From Locusta migratoria (lineage: Eukaryota > Arthropoda > Insecta > Orthoptera > Acrididae): a DNA stretch of 64,000 nucleotides. How positions within the stretch are numbered: the first letter of the stretch is position 1; each line of letters opens with the position of its first letter. Under the pieces are notes generated by a model that was not told the origin of the DNA, did no database searches, and worked only from the letters and a program-made list of their open reading frames with translations. Of the stretch, positions 22,422-33,668 are shown in pieces. Location of the stretch: the NCBI GenBank assembly GCA_026315105.1, contig CM048750.1, positions 167,056,549 to 167,120,548 of the forward strand, read 5' to 3'. The translations under genes and the position numbers were made by a program.

Positions 22422-22608
22422 GCCGGCCGCGGTGGCCGAGGGGACTGAGGCGCTCCAGTCACAGTCTGCACGGCCACTACGGTCGGGGGTTCGAATCCCT
22501 CCTCGGGCATGGATATTTGTGCCGTCCTTAGTATTAGCTAGTTCGTAAGTAGTTTGTAAGTTTAGGGACTGATGACCCCGTAGTCAAGTCCCATAAGCTA
22601 TACAAACA
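22422..22608 (+). mobile_element. tRNA-derived SINE
   Basis: Full copy starting gccggccgcggtggccgag. Boxes intact (A tggccgagggg; B gggttcgaatccc). TSD tcgtcctagaa at 22411-22421 and 22609-22619. Confidence 0.94.
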
Positions 22609-22619
22609 TCGTCCTAGAA

Positions 22620-23183
22620 CTTATAAATTGAAGAGTGCTACTGAATCATTTCGACAGTTAGCTGCATTCAGTTACTCCTAACATGTGCTTTTGTTTACAG
22701 TACTCCTTCTTTGCCATGTAAAAGTAGTCAATCACATACTACTGTTGCATTATGAATTACTTTCTGGAAAGATGAGAGGCCTAATAGTGACATTTACTGC
22801 ATCGGGTACATCATGGAAACACTATACAGCTGACCAGCTATGAACTTTTCGTTGCTAGTAGTGCATAATAATTTATACCCAGAAAAATATTTTTAAAAAT
22901 ATTTTTACAAATATTTTTCTGGGTATAAATGCACTATACATTAATCGTAGTAGTTTTTATAGCTTCAAATAAATAGTCATGCATTAAAGGGTTAAAATAG
23001 TCCTGCTTATATACGTGGTGTAAAAAGACACTTTTTTCCCCTTGTATCCTGCAGCCATGTTGAAGCAAGAGACAATGGAATTTGCGACACTGTTTGCAGG
23101 TGGGCATTGAATTAAATCAACAGAAATAGTCGAAAATTTGAGGTACTCAGGAATTGGAACTCAGCTCTCCTGCATAATAGACA
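22620..23183. other. AT-rich noncoding DNA containing a perfect palindrome
   Basis: Nothing coding. The palindrome at 22872-22929 is listed separately. Confidence 0.4.
22872..22929. repeat. Perfect 21-bp-arm hairpin
   Basis: Arms 22872-22892 (tttatacccagaaaaatattt) and 22909-22929 are exact reverse complements. The 16-bp spacer is itself largely palindromic (aaaaatattttt), so nearly the entire 58 bp can pair. Confidence 0.88.
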
Positions 23184-23372
23184 GCCTCGGCGGAATAGCC
23201 GTGCGTACTGAGGCGCCGTGCTGCGGTGCGTGCGGCTGTTCGCCGTCGAGGGTTCGAGTCCTCCCTCGAGCATGGGTGCATGGATTGACCTTAGGTTAGT
23301 TTCATTTAGTTTAAGTAGCTTGTAAACTAGGGACTAATAACCAAACAAGTCGCATAGATTTACAAACATTTG
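23184..23372 (+). mobile_element. tRNA-derived SINE (variant subfamily)
   Basis: Head gcctcggcggaatagccg, B-box gggttcgagtcctcc, body ttaggttagtttcatttag and ttagtttaagtagcttg. TSD is imperfect (cataatagaca before, ataccagaca after). Confidence 0.85.
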
Positions 23373-24245
23373 AAAATACCAGACAATTGCGGTATCCGAT
23401 TCTCTACACATACATATGTTGTCGTCACACCTGCACGGATTACCCTACCATACTAAGGGCGTAGTGGCCTGCCCATTTCATTCGTTACTCGCTGCATTTC
23501 GCTGATTCCGTACTAGCTCGGGCCTGATGTGCATCCGCTCTGTAGAAAGGCCGTCTCAGCCTCAAATGATATTCGTGTTGTCTGTTCTTTAAGTGATTTC
23601 TTGAAGACACTGACTGATTTGACATGTAGCGCTATGTAATAACCACAGACATTCGAAAACAGAAAGCGAACTCGTGTGTCTAGTCCAAGTTGTTTCAACA
23701 GACTGCTCCACGAGCAGCAGCGCACACGAGCACTCGCTAGCCCAGTTCGGAGCTGCGGTGGTGGGGCGAGCTGACGTCACGCACGATGGACATATGGAAA
23801 TAGACGCGAGCTTTTAGTAGCGGTAGCAGAAGGCAAAGATCCAAATAAATTAGCGGCTTTTGAAGGCGTTTATCTCTCGAAGCAAACGATGTGCCGTCGA
23901 ATGCTTGGGTGATGATCTAGAGGCTGTAAAATTCGTATTTACGGTTAACATAGTCGAAACTGAGATGCGATTCAGCGTGATAAATTAGTCAGCGATAATC
24001 TGTCTTCTTTTGATACTCTAGCAATAACTTCTAAATTCAATGACTTCTTCATAATAATAATAAATAAAAAAAGAGATAATCTTGACATAATTCATAATAA
24101 AGAATACTTACGTTGCTTCCATGAATAAGACATTTAAAAATGTAAAATAATGCCATTATAAAAGTGCTTTATTAAACTCCAGTCCAGAAATAAATATTGA
24201 GGATAAAGAGTGCTATCAAGTTATACTAATGAAAGACATAACATC
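23373..24245. other. Noncoding DNA with a short array-element match
   Basis: 23811-23840 (gcttttagtagcggtagcag) matches a segment of the array element copies (near 42721-42740, and inverted near 1180). Otherwise no feature recognised. Confidence 0.4.
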
Positions 24246-24602
<357 letters not shown>

Positions 24603-24869
24603 TAGAGAATTTGAACACAGTATCATCGCTGTGTGTTACGTGTCCCGTTTTCATGGAGAAAAATGGCAGTCTGAGTTAATAGCTATTTGAGAAACAATTG
24701 TGCCCGTGTCAGGAATTGGAGTGCGGCTGCAGCTTCTCGTAACGTCACAGCCCAGCCAGCTGTTTCACTTAGACACACGTTCGCCGCAGGCGATAACAGC
24801 TCACGGCCGAGAAACGGTGCCCCGGGAGCAAATGAGCGCTCGCTAGCTCACCGACGAGCGCACGAGCTG

Positions 24870-25655
24870 GAACAGCCTGTTCTAGTCCGTACATACACGG
24901 CAGAGTTACTGGCCATCAGGGAGGCCATTTATTACGGCACACGAATATTTGAGTCTATATTGATCCTCACGGACTCTCAAAACATGTTACAAAAATTACA
25001 GCATCCGACATTTGACAAACAAACGAACAAATACATATTGGATATCTTGAGGGCCATAAAAATGCAGAAACATTGGGCATCGACATCCATTCACTTTGGA
25101 TTAAAGGGCATCAAGGAATTTTCCATAACGAAACAGTTGACCGACTCGCCAGGAGAAGTATTACGGAAAGACAATTCCGCCCCACGCCGATTCCGTATTC
25201 AGACTTCAGATCGACGATTCAGAAAGCTGCCTATCGCACTTGGGACCACGAATGGCACGTCTCTCAAGCGCTTAAGGGAGGATACCTGGCAGCTATGAAC
25301 CAAATGTCTCCTTTCGACCATGGTTTCCTTCGTTGAAGCTTAGTAGACGTCATGCAACGACTCTCATACGGATGCGACTGGGGCATGGATGTTACCCTGC
25401 CCACCTACACCGTTCGATAATCATCACTTCTCGACACTGCGACCAAGATTCAGCGGCAGTGGCGAATCTCAACCACATTATACTGGCATGCACCAAGTAC
25501 ACGGCTGCACAAAGTGTGTTCTACAGAAATCTGGGTGCGAGTGCTTACCCCCTCCCCAGAAGTGTCACTGCCTTACTTCATCGATTCGACACGTTTAAGT
25601 ACAGTTTACTCAAGGACTATCTAAAAGTCACCGGCATCACAGCTCTAATCTAACA
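24870..25655 (+). pseudogene. I-superfamily LINE: RNase H domain and 3' zinc-knuckle region
   Basis: I-type LINEs carry an RNase H after the RT. Visible: TAELLAIREAIYYGTRIFES (RNase H helix with catalytic E), ILILTDSQNMLQKLQ (catalytic D in TDS), then after a frameshift HSLWIKGHQGIFHNETVDRL (W-GH-G-N--D motif with the last catalytic D). Next is SRRHATTLIRMRLGHGCYP and a C-x-D...H...C motif region (CDQDSA...NHIILACTKY), the family's terminal cysteine-histidine motif. Frameshifts near 25090 and 25330 break the frame; the RT is absent upstream, so the copy is 5' truncated. Confidence 0.83.
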
Positions 25656-26860
25656 AGGAAAGTACTTGGGCTGGAACAAACACATATACAGAAAAATCGT
25701 ACGACAGATAATGTAAAGATCCCTTATTGCACTAGTGATACTCCCGCATCTGTAAAACTCTTCAGTCGTCCGTTAGAGGCCTCTGCTTGTGCCATGCCGC
25801 ATTGCACTTTGACCTGTCGGTTCGCTAGTAGGGACGGTGCAGTATGCCTCCGAAGTAGCGTTTTGTGATGTTATTTGTGTAGTGAAGCGTCAGATAGGAC
25901 GGCTATTACTAATCAGTCCTGCTAATGTATTGCGATTAGTTGAGATGAAGTTACGAAGAACCCTTCTTCGTGAAGATGGTATTAGTGTAGAAGATGAATC
26001 ATTTGCATGCTTTCTCGTATCTGTTTTGGTACAGAAATATGAGCATAAGTTAGATACTGTTATTACAAACTCATAATAATGATAACAGGGATGATAATGA
26101 CGAACAACTCATTGCAAGCGGTAGTGCTACGGTAAGTGCGGGAAGAGGCGATGGAAGCAGTGGCAGTGAATACCAACGGTCTTTCGGGTAGAAGGTTAAA
26201 GTTGCAACTATCATCACAGCTTTTGATGACAATCCGCTAGAGAACATGTACGATGACTATTACATAAGTTTATAGTTAAGATATCTGTATTACGTATGGC
26301 GTCTACAATTACAACTACAGTGCTATCTAGAGCATGGTTGCAGAGCTTTGCAGAAAAATGACACCCACCAGCACATTGAGGTGTACGTAGAGATCCAGTA
26401 ACCAAACGTTCATACAGATATGTTTGTTCGAGCCCATGTACTTTCCTTGTAAGAGCTGGAGTAGCCCCCATATTTATCTTAAACATGCACAGCTTGAAAC
26501 TGGAGGAGTAATTTTGTATTTTATATTTTGATGTTAATCACGTCCTTGAAACTCTCATTTTGTTTTGTGCTGTTTGCACTTCCGTTATATTGAGTCGTCA
26601 ATAGTACTGTTAAATATGTATTTTATCCTGTAAATGTGATTTTTCTAATTTTATTGTAAGGCAGTATGATGATAGATAACTCTTAATATTGTGATATACA
26701 CTGTAAGAATTTTAATTATTTTCTAATGTTGCCACTGTAATAAATGCTGGCTGTATGGTCACTACAACCAAGGCCAATAATAAAGAAAATTATAAAAAAA
26801 ATTACTCCCCTATTCATAGTAAAGGTGGACCGGATAGAGGGACATAAAGTGCCTATATTT
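25656..26860. other. Noncoding DNA, possibly 3' UTR and flank of the I-type LINE
   Basis: An A-rich string near 26775-26800 (aataataaagaaaattataaaa) could be the tail of the upstream LINE, but no direct link is visible. The 79-residue frame at 25837-26076 has no recognised domain. Confidence 0.35.
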
Positions 26861-27070
26861 CCATCTACATACAAGGCTAGACTCTCGACATCATTGTGAA
26901 GTGCATGGCAGAGAGTACTTTCCGTCGAACCAGTTTCCGAGGCCTGTTCGCATTCGCTTATCGTGCGCGGTAATGGCTCTCGCTTTCTTGCGACCTGTTT
27001 CTGTTTCTAAGTGTGATCAGCGGTTTGCTTCTGGGTGTTCTACGAGCTCTTGTTTCTATTGCATCCATTT
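26861..27070 (+). repeat. Probable LINE 3'-end fragment
   Basis: catctacatacaaggctaga, then cattgtgaagtgcatggcagagagtac: from memory this resembles the 3' UTR of a common insect LINE. No coding part present. Low confidence. Confidence 0.3.
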
Positions 27071-27081
27071 TAACACAGATC

Positions 27082-27281
27082 AAAAATGTTCAAATGTTTG
27101 TAGAGTCTATGGGACTTAACTACGGGGTCATCAGTCCCTAAACTTACAAACTACTTATGAACTACTTACAACTAAGAACGGCACAAATATCCATGCCCGA
27201 GGGGGGATTCGAACCCCCGACCGTAATGGCCGTGCAGACCGTGACTGAAGCGCCTCAGTCTCCTCGGCCACCGCGGCCGGC
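27082..27281 (-). mobile_element. tRNA-derived SINE
   Basis: Full reverse copy. TSD taacacagatc at 27071-27081 and 27282-27292. Confidence 0.94.
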
Positions 27282-27345
27282 TAACACAGATCGAGCCGTC
27301 GTCTACAGCTACCTGTTTCACTGTTCTGTGTACTAGCCACCCCAA

Positions 27346-27346
27346 A

Positions 27347-27380
<34 letters not shown>
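27346..27380 (+). repeat. (CA)n microsatellite
   Basis: About 16 units, 55 bp from the SINE. Confidence 0.9.
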
Positions 27381-27993
27381 CACACACCCACTATAATACC
27401 CACACATTGTGGAACAGACCTAAAAGCTAATTTGTCTGGATAAATTAAATATTATGCAAACTCGGTAATTGAAAATTTTTCTTGATATAAGAAAAATTAG
27501 TAACAACAACATTATTCATTCATTTGCCATTTTATCAGAAATAATAAATAAATAGTGTAGTAAAGACTGTACAAGTAATACGTAGTGTTACTATTCTTAG
27601 GACATAGAAATCCTATGCTCTCATTTAAAAAAAAAAAAATAAAATAAAATAAAAAAAATAAAAAAAAGGCGTTCCGCCATTGTTTTTATTCTGTGCTATT
27701 GTTTTTTCGTGATCGTGTCTTGCTGATGTATATTTGTTGTATCAAGAATCTAAGGTGAGAATACATTTGAGAAGTTATCTTGAAACTGGTGTTTCAGAAA
27801 ACTTATTTAAAAAAGTCCTTTTCATTATTGACCTATTAGTATGTGTGTCAATGGAATATTTCCGAGGGATTGTTCCCTGAACTGTTTTGCGTGTTCTATG
27901 AGATTTATAAGGCTTAGAGTTATTTTATGTGGAAAGGATACTTCATAAAAGACATTTAGTAAACTTTCGTGGACATTCTAAGTGAATATTTTA
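27381..27993. other. AT-rich noncoding DNA
   Basis: A-rich low-complexity run at 27626-27668 (poly-A with T every 4-8 nt). Nothing else recognised. Confidence 0.4.
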
Positions 27994-28068
27994 CAATTCA
28001 CAATATTTCGACCGATAAGAAATCGAACAAACAGCCACAATTGATTTCGTCTTTTCTCATGAAAGAAT

Positions 28069-28645
28069 TTGGTTCCAGATACCCAGAAAATTCGTCGGCT
28101 ACGCCATGAAGTATTTGCATCAGCCACTTATCAACCCAAGTGCTTCTTCAGGTACGTTGATGACACATTTGTCATTTGGCCCCATGGCAGGGAGAAGCTG
28201 GAGGAGTTCCTGGAACACCTAAACTCACGCCACCCGAGTATAAAATTCACCATGGAGCTAGAGAAGGATGGGCAGCTCCCATTCTTGGATGTCCTGGTCA
28301 AGAGGAAGGCAGATGGCACTCTGAGGCACAGTGTGTATCGAAAACCCACCCACACTGACATATCTTCAAGCCAGTAGCTGCCACCACCCAGCACGGAAGA
28401 ATGGAGTCTTGAAAACTCTAGTGCACAGAGCCCAAGCTCTGTCAGATCCAGAAAATCTTGCCAGGGAGATTGAACAACTTCAGCTGGTTTTCAGCAGAAA
28501 TGGATACTCCTCCAGAGACATCCAGAGGGCACTTCATACAACCAGCCAACCACAGGATACAGAGGAGGAGCCGGAGGAGGCAAAGAAGGTGGCCTATTTC
28601 TGGTCCTATTTCTGCGAAGATCAGCAGAATTCTTATGAAGTATGA
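28069..28645 (+). pseudogene. PLE reverse transcriptase, palm/thumb part
   Basis: Frame contains FRYVDDTFVIW (the catalytic YVDD box), FLEHLNSRHPSIKFTME, LPFLDVLVKRKADG and VYRKPTHTD, in the order seen in Penelope RTs. A 1-2 nt frameshift near 28370 separates the continuation (SSCHHPARKNGVLKTLVHRA, then ALSDPENLAREIEQLQLVF). The catalytic aspartates are intact, but fingers and upstream palm are missing and the frame is broken before the nuclease. Confidence 0.87.
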
Positions 28646-28697
28646 TATTAAGAGCATATTCTGCCCACCTGCCAAAATTGGGCCAATGCTGTGAAGT

Positions 28698-29240
28698 GTG
28701 AAAGATGACCTGGGGCTACGTAAACCAGGCATTTACAGCATCCCGTGCCAGTGTGGGATGTCATACATCGGCCAGACAATCAGGACGGTGAATATAAGGT
28801 GCAAAGAACACGAGAGGTGCACCAGACTCGGACAGGCAACCAAGTCAGCCATAGCAGAGCACTGTCTAGAGCTTGGGCAAACGATGGACTATGACAAAAC
28901 CAAAATTGTTACACAGACCCCAAGATTCTGGGACAGCATCATAAAGGAGGCCATCGAAATAAAGGTCACTGACAACCTAATAAACCGAGATAGCGGTTAC
29001 CAGCTAAGCACAGCGTGGAGTCCGGTTCTGGAACTTGTTAAGGCCCAGCGGAAGGAAGCAAATAACTCCACAAGAAGTAGAAACAACTCAGAAGTGGCGC
29101 TAGGCGGGCGCGAACCGAGAATGGAGTGCCTGACATCGGATGGGCCTCAAACAGCTGCCAGAGCAGCAGGTGTCGGCCAAGACGGGCGCGGACGTCCATT
29201 GGAGCATGTGGGCAGCCACAACATCTCAGGAGCGTCGTGA
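28698..29240 (+). pseudogene. PLE GIY-YIG endonuclease, open but separated from RT
   Basis: Residues 11-30 read PGIYSIPCQCGMSYIGQTIR, the GIY...YIG core. R and E follow (VNIRCKEHERCTRLGQATKS), then AIAEHCLELGQTMDYDKTKI and FWDSIIKEAIEIKV, then NLINRDSGYQLSTAWSPVL, the complete PLE nuclease arrangement. The core (28732-29040) is continuously open, better preserved than the other two PLE nucleases in the window. The reading frame then runs on into the minisatellite, giving the last ~60 residues (GRGRPLEH-type repeats), probably not part of the original protein. Confidence 0.87.
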
Positions 29241-29960
29241 GGTGGGCGCGGACTAAGAACAGAGCGCCTGACGCCAGGCAGGCCTCAAACAGCTGCCATA
29301 GCAGCAGAGGTCGGCTAAGACGGGTGCGGTCGTCCATTGGAGCATGTGGGCAGCCACAACATCTCAGGAGTGGGGAGAGGTGGGCGCGGACCTAGAACAG
29401 AGCGCCTGACGCCAGGCAGGCCTCAGACAGCTGCCCTCACCACAGATGGTGGACGAGCTGGGCGCGGACGTCCGTCGGAACAGCAGGGCTCAACACCTCA
29501 GAGGAAGCGCCATGCGGGCGCGGACCGCGAATGGAGCGCCCGATGCAGGAGGGGCCTCAAACAGCTGTTATAGCAGCATATGTTGGCCGAGGCGGGCGCG
29601 GACGTCCGTTGGAGCATCTGCGTAGCCACAACATCTCAGGAGAGGCGCGAGGCGGGCGGGGACCAAGATCAGAGCGCCTGACGCCAGAAGGGCCTCGGAC
29701 AGCTGCACCGACCACAGATGGTGGACAAGATGGGCGCGGACGTCCGTCGGAGCACAAGGGAAGCCACAACACCTCAGGAGCAGCGCCAGATGGGCGCGAA
29801 CTGCAGAGGGAGCACCCAACGTGGGAGGGGCCCCAGAGAGGCCGCTGCCGCTGGGGCTGCCACAGATGGCGGCCGATTGGGGCGCGGACGTCAGACGGAA
29901 CGCCAGGGAAGAGACAACACCCTACAAGCAGTGCTAGGTGGGCGCGGACCGCAGACAAAA
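29090..29960 (+). repeat. GC-rich minisatellite, ~137-bp unit, six copies
   Basis: The motif gggcgcggacgtccgt(t/c)gg recurs at about 29186, 29324, 29460, 29597, 29733 and 29880 (spacing 138, 136, 137, 136, 147). Each unit also contains a second gggcgcgga, an agagcgcctgacgcc and a cagctgcc/cagctgtt segment, hinting at an ancestral half-unit. It lies between the PLE nuclease and the PLE end. Long frames here on both strands come from the repeat. Confidence 0.88.
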
Positions 29961-30990
29961 ACGCCTAGCGTCTGCTGGGCATAAATACTGGACAAGGTCC
30001 TCCAAAAATGGCACCTGAAGAAGGCAGCGAGTTACGCGGCCGAAATATTGTGCCAGAATGACGCATACATACTACAGTAATCCCGTTTATCCAAAATGTC
30101 ATCGTGAACTCTTACTGGTCTCGCGCCACTATTTCGAAATGATTGTGAGTTCGATTGCCGACCTCCACGACTCCCCTGAAGCTCTTTTGTTTTTTAGAGC
30201 CTACAATGAAATTTCGTAAAGCGAAAAGTCTGTCGGCGTTTCCCAATCTGGTAGATGGACGGTGAGGTCTTGAGTAACAGAAGCCCAACAGACGAAGAGT
30301 TCAGGGCCGCCAGACGTTAGATATTTTCTGAGTAACAAACCCGTTTTGTATTAATATATGCTCTGTACGTGCACATACCCGCTAACTCGGTCCAGCGGCC
30401 AATTTCCAGGTACCAGATGCTAAAGGTACATAAGAACATTCGTCACTTTTCTTAAAACATGGGTACACGTGAGGCAATACTCACATAACGACTTAGAAGA
30501 TAGGTTAAGGAAAGGGAAACCTACGTTTTTAGCATTTGTGGATCTGGAGAAAGCTTTTGACAATGTATTTATTTATTATTTATTTAATGCTCAGACATTT
30601 GATACATATTAGTCTTCTAATTTGCCAATACAATTGACCATCTGACACCCCGTCATAATATTGCAGTCTTTCACAGTTTCTGAGATGCTCCCAATTCATA
30701 ATGGTGTCTTCTCTTTCACATATAACACACTTCAGTGAGGGTAAGATTCCAATCCTGTGCAGGTGTTCCACAAGGCAGTCGTTACCAGTAATTCTTCGAA
30801 ATGCTGACACAGTTTCACTTCGTGGGTGTTTGGGAAGTGCGTTCTTCTTTTCTAACAGTAGAAGCCATGTTTTTCCTTGTCCTTACGTTGTCAAGTGGCC
30901 ATAAAACTTCTTCTTGAAACTGTTGTTGATGAGTCTTTCAATGGAGATGTATGATTATTTTGGGCAATTTGTTTGAGAAATCTTGGTTCC

Positions 30991-31650
30991 TCATTGTTGC
31001 CAGCATGATATTGAAGTACCTGGGAAGCAGGTTGCTAACCTTACTTGCCTAGGGCCCCACTGGGTTTTACCCCTAACGGATGAGGGACTAACCGGTGGAT
31101 TTGGTAGTCTTTGCCGTCTGAGCACAAAGGTGGCCACGACTCAGTATATGTCCCAGATGGCCGGCCGCGGTGGCCGAGGGGACTGAGACGCTTCAGTCAC
31201 GGTCTGCACGGCCACTGCGGTCGGGGGTTCGAATCCCCCCTCGGGCATGGATATTTGTGCCGTCTTTAGTCGTAGTTAGTTCATAAGTATTTTTTAAGTT
31301 TAGGGACTGATAACCCCGTAGTTAAGTCCCATAGACTTTACAAACATTTGAACATTTGAAAGAAAAAAAAAAATTTGACCCAGATGTCCAACCTTATTCC
31401 AAAGTAACTGGTATCTCGACGGTCAGAACCACTTACTTGGCCACTCATACGTTGCCCGTGGTTCATGAACTAGGACATAACTACAGGAACGCACACTATT
31501 ATTTTGAAGTAAAAGGCATAAGATCAGACGAGGCATCAATGTTAGCATTGAATAGGGGATCATGGAGAAATTTTATTAGAGGTAATATGCTCCAGACTGA
31601 ACGCTGAAAGGCATAATCAGTATCAGTCTCTAACTATGATGATGATGATG
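30991..31650 (+). mobile_element. Internally deleted RTE derivative (copy 1)
   Basis: TSD atcttggttcc (30980-30990, 31651-31661) proves insertion into the LINE-I. The 5' block (gttgccagcatgatattgaa ... gaactaggacataac) and 3' block (tttgaagtaaaaggcataag ... actgaacgctgaaaggcata, then a (GAT)n tail) match 40128-40820, with an extra ~280-bp deletion here. The 3' block encodes the last residues of an RTE-type ORF (MLALNRGSWRNFIRG). A SINE is nested at 31160-31378. Confidence 0.85.
31160..31378 (+). mobile_element. tRNA-derived SINE, youngest layer of a four-level nest
   Basis: Full copy with an A-rich tail (agaaaaaaaaaaatttga). TSD cccagatg at 31152-31159 and 31379-31386. The paralogous sequence at 40286-40310 shows the uninterrupted site. 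Confidence 0.94.
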
Positions 31651-32093
31651 ATCTTGGTTCCTTTTCGGGCTAGAAAGTCTGCCATTTCATTGCCATGTAT
31701 ACCTGTATGTGCTGGTATCCATTGAAAAACTATTTCAGTTCCAGCTTTGGTGATTGAAGCAATAGAGGATTTTATTTCATTTATGCAAGCACTTAGAGGT
31801 GTTTAGAAGGATGCAATTGCCTGTATTGCAGAAGTTGTATCACAAAATATAACAACCTTTTTGTGACCTTTGGATACGGACAAAAATTGTTTTAGTGCCA
31901 GGTTTATTGCCTCCAACTCTTCATCAAAATGGGAGTAATACTGTCCTAAAGCTTTGTAAAAACAAAACATTTCACTGTAAACTCCAGCACCAGCGATACC
32001 ATTTGCTTCAGTCAAGGATCCATCTTTATATATATGTAGCCAATCTGTTTGTGTGTAGTTACCATTTATCATTTCTAGAGCCATTTTTTTTAG

Positions 32094-32846
32094 GCTTTTG
32101 ACAAAGTTGACTGCAATACACACTATAAAATTCTGAAGGTAGCAGGGGTAAAATATAGGGAGCGAAGAGCTATATTCAACTTGTACGTAATCCAGACAGC
32201 AATTATTAGAGTCGAAGGTCATGAAAGGGTCACAGTGGTTGGGAAGGGAGTATGACAAAGCTTTAGCCTTTCCCAATGTTGTTCAATCTGTACATTGAGC
32301 AGGCTGTGAAGGATTGCAAGGAGAAATTTGGAGAGGGAATTAAAGTCCATGGAGAGGGAGTAAAAACGTTGCGGTTTGCTGATGACATAGTAATTTTCTC
32401 AGAGACTGCAGATGATCTGGAAGAGCAATTGATTCGAATGGACATTGTCTTGAAAGGAAGATATAAGATGAACATTAACAAGAGTAAAACGAGGGTAATG
32501 GAATGTGATGTCAGGAAATCAGGCGATGCTGAAGGAATTAGATTAGGTAATGGGGCAATAAGAGAAGTAAATGAGTTTTGTTATTTGGGTAGCAAAATAA
32601 CTTTTGATGACCGAAGTAAAGAAGATATTACACACAGAATGGCTACGGGAAGGAAAGCGTTTCTGAAGAAGCAAAATTTATTGACATGAAAGATTAGTTT
32701 AAATTTTAGGAAGTCCTTTCTGAAAGCATATGTGTAGCAATGTATGGAAGTGAAACGTAGGCAATAAAGAGTTCAGACAAATAGATGATAGAAGCTTTTG
32801 AAATGTGGTGCTACAGACGAATGTTGAATATTAGACGGGTAGATCA
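32094..32846 (+). pseudogene. RTE-type reverse transcriptase, central and C-terminal part
   Basis: Reads AFDKVD, then AIFNLYVIQTAIIRVEGHER, a decayed G(V)RQGC..SP box (GV-stop-QSFSLSQ), then from 32276 LFNLYIEQAVKDCKEKFGEG, TLRFADDIVIFSETADDLEE (intact FADD catalytic box), MNINKSKTRVMECDV, EVNEFCYLGSKITFDDRSKE. Stops appear after 32688; the C-terminal AFEMWCYRRMLNI is still visible near 32800. Two reading breaks make it inactive. Confidence 0.83.
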
Positions 32847-33152
32847 CATCCCTTAGGCTGTGGCTAAGCCATGTCTCCACCATATCCTTTCTTCCAGGAG
32901 TGCTAGTCTTGCGTGCTTGCAAGAGAGCTTCTGTGAAGTTTGGAAAGTAGGAGGCGAGGTACTGGCGGAAGTAAAGTTGTGAGGCGGCATCGTGAGTCGT
33001 GTCGGGATAGCACAGTCGGTAGTGCGCTTGCCCGCGAAAGGCAAAGGTCCCAGGTTCGAGTCCCGGTTCCGGCACACAATTTGAATCTGCCAGGAAGTTT
33101 CATATCAGCGCACACTCCGCTGCAGAGTGAAAGTTTCATTCTGGAAACTGAT
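32847..33152 (+). repeat. ~300-bp tRNA-like repeat, copy 1
   Basis: Order on plus strand: block B (cccttaggctgtggctaagc...gtttggaaag), spacer, tRNA-like segment (A-box tagcacagtcgg, B-box ggttcgagtccc, ending ccggcac), block A (aatctgccaggaagtttcat...cattctggaaac). Block order differs from the copy at 33454, as if the unit were cut from a tandem array at another point. The tRNA-like part has a plausible anticodon stem (ttgcc...ggcaa) but a non-standard loop. Confidence 0.85.
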
Positions 33153-33453
33153 AGTTTAGTCCAAGAAAAAAAGGATCTTGTGATATTCTGAGGATAAAAA
33201 ATATCAAACTCGATATTTAGACTACAGCCTGAAATCGCCGCTTTATTAAAAACAAAAGCAGGCAATTCTCTATACAAAGTTCAGGGGCAAAGTATAACCT
33301 CAAAATGTAAGTTGTTCAGGTGAAGAAGGGTGGTGTTTCTAATAATGCCAGTGAGATGTTGGTTCTGTTATTTGATGTGATTTGGAAATATGTGTATTTT
33401 CTTCTTTCAGTGCTCTATGTGATCAGATTAGCTTATTCTAGAATTTATGTTTC
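33153..33453. other. AT-rich spacer between inverted repeat copies
   Basis: No feature recognised; separates the two opposed copies of the ~300-bp repeat. Confidence 0.4.
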
Positions 33454-33668
33454 TCTTTCCAAACTTCACAGAAGCTCTCTTGCAAACACGCAAGACTAGC
33501 ACTCCTGGAAGAAAGGATATGGTGGAGACATGGCTTAGCCACAGCCTAAGGGATGTTTCCAGAATGAAACTTTCACTCTGCAGCGGAGTGTGCGCTGATA
33601 TGAAACTTCCTGGCAGATTAAAATTGTGTGCCGGAACCGGGACTCAAACCTGGGACCTTTGCCTTTTG
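33454..33668 (-). repeat. ~300-bp tRNA-like repeat, copy 2 (permuted order)
   Basis: Read on the minus strand the order is tRNA-like half, block A, block B, where copy 1 has B, spacer, tRNA-like, A. The junction A-B (agggatg/tttccagaatg) is the one expected inside a head-to-tail array. Confidence 0.85.

Larger units (their letters stand above)
27994..30070 (+). mobile_element. Penelope-like element with 3' minisatellite
   Basis: Bounded by inverted motifs cacaatatttcgaccg (27994) and cggccgaaatattgtgcc (30038-30055), characteristic PLE end sequences. Contains the C-terminal RT (28069-28645), a GIY-YIG nuclease (28698-29240) and a GC-rich ~137-bp minisatellite (29090-29960) before the end. 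5' truncated. Confidence 0.8.
30564..32093 (-). mobile_element. LINE-I 3' part (RNase H to 3' tail), minus strand
   Basis: Minus-strand RNase H begins near 32055: IYKDGSLTEANGIAGAGVYS (catalytic D in KDGS), HFDEELEAINLALKQF (catalytic E), VVIFCDTTSAIQAIASF (catalytic D), then past a stop near 31803 EIVFQWIPAHTGIHGNEMAD. After an inserted RTE derivative it continues as WLLLLEKKNALPKHPRSETV, then SAFRRITGNDCLVEHLHRIG and CVICEREDTIMNWEHLRNCE (terminal C-C-H-C motif). It ends in a TAA-rich tail (30564-30590), as expected for I elements. Flanked by TSD gcttttgacaa. Stops and an insertion make it dead. Confidence 0.87.
30455..32846 (+). mobile_element. RTE-like LINE fragment, split by a LINE-I insertion
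   Basis: The left part (30455-30563) reads NDLEDRLRKGKPTFLAFVDL then EKAFDN; the right part resumes at 32094 with AFDKVD. The break is an inserted LINE-I (30564-32093) with TSD gcttttgacaa (30553-30563, 32094-32104). The short ggaggcaatactcac match to 57728 shows it is the same family as the RTE at 55.7-57.9 kb. Confidence 0.8.

Noticed and set aside
22440..22520. SINE heads as functional Leu/Ser tRNA genes
   Set aside because: Each is fused to the common SINE body and tail and flanked by target-site duplications; cloverleaf pairing is degenerate.
29038..29984. Overlapping 80-145 codon frames on both strands
   Set aside because: All arise from the GC-rich 137-bp minisatellite; lack of stops reflects composition and periodicity.
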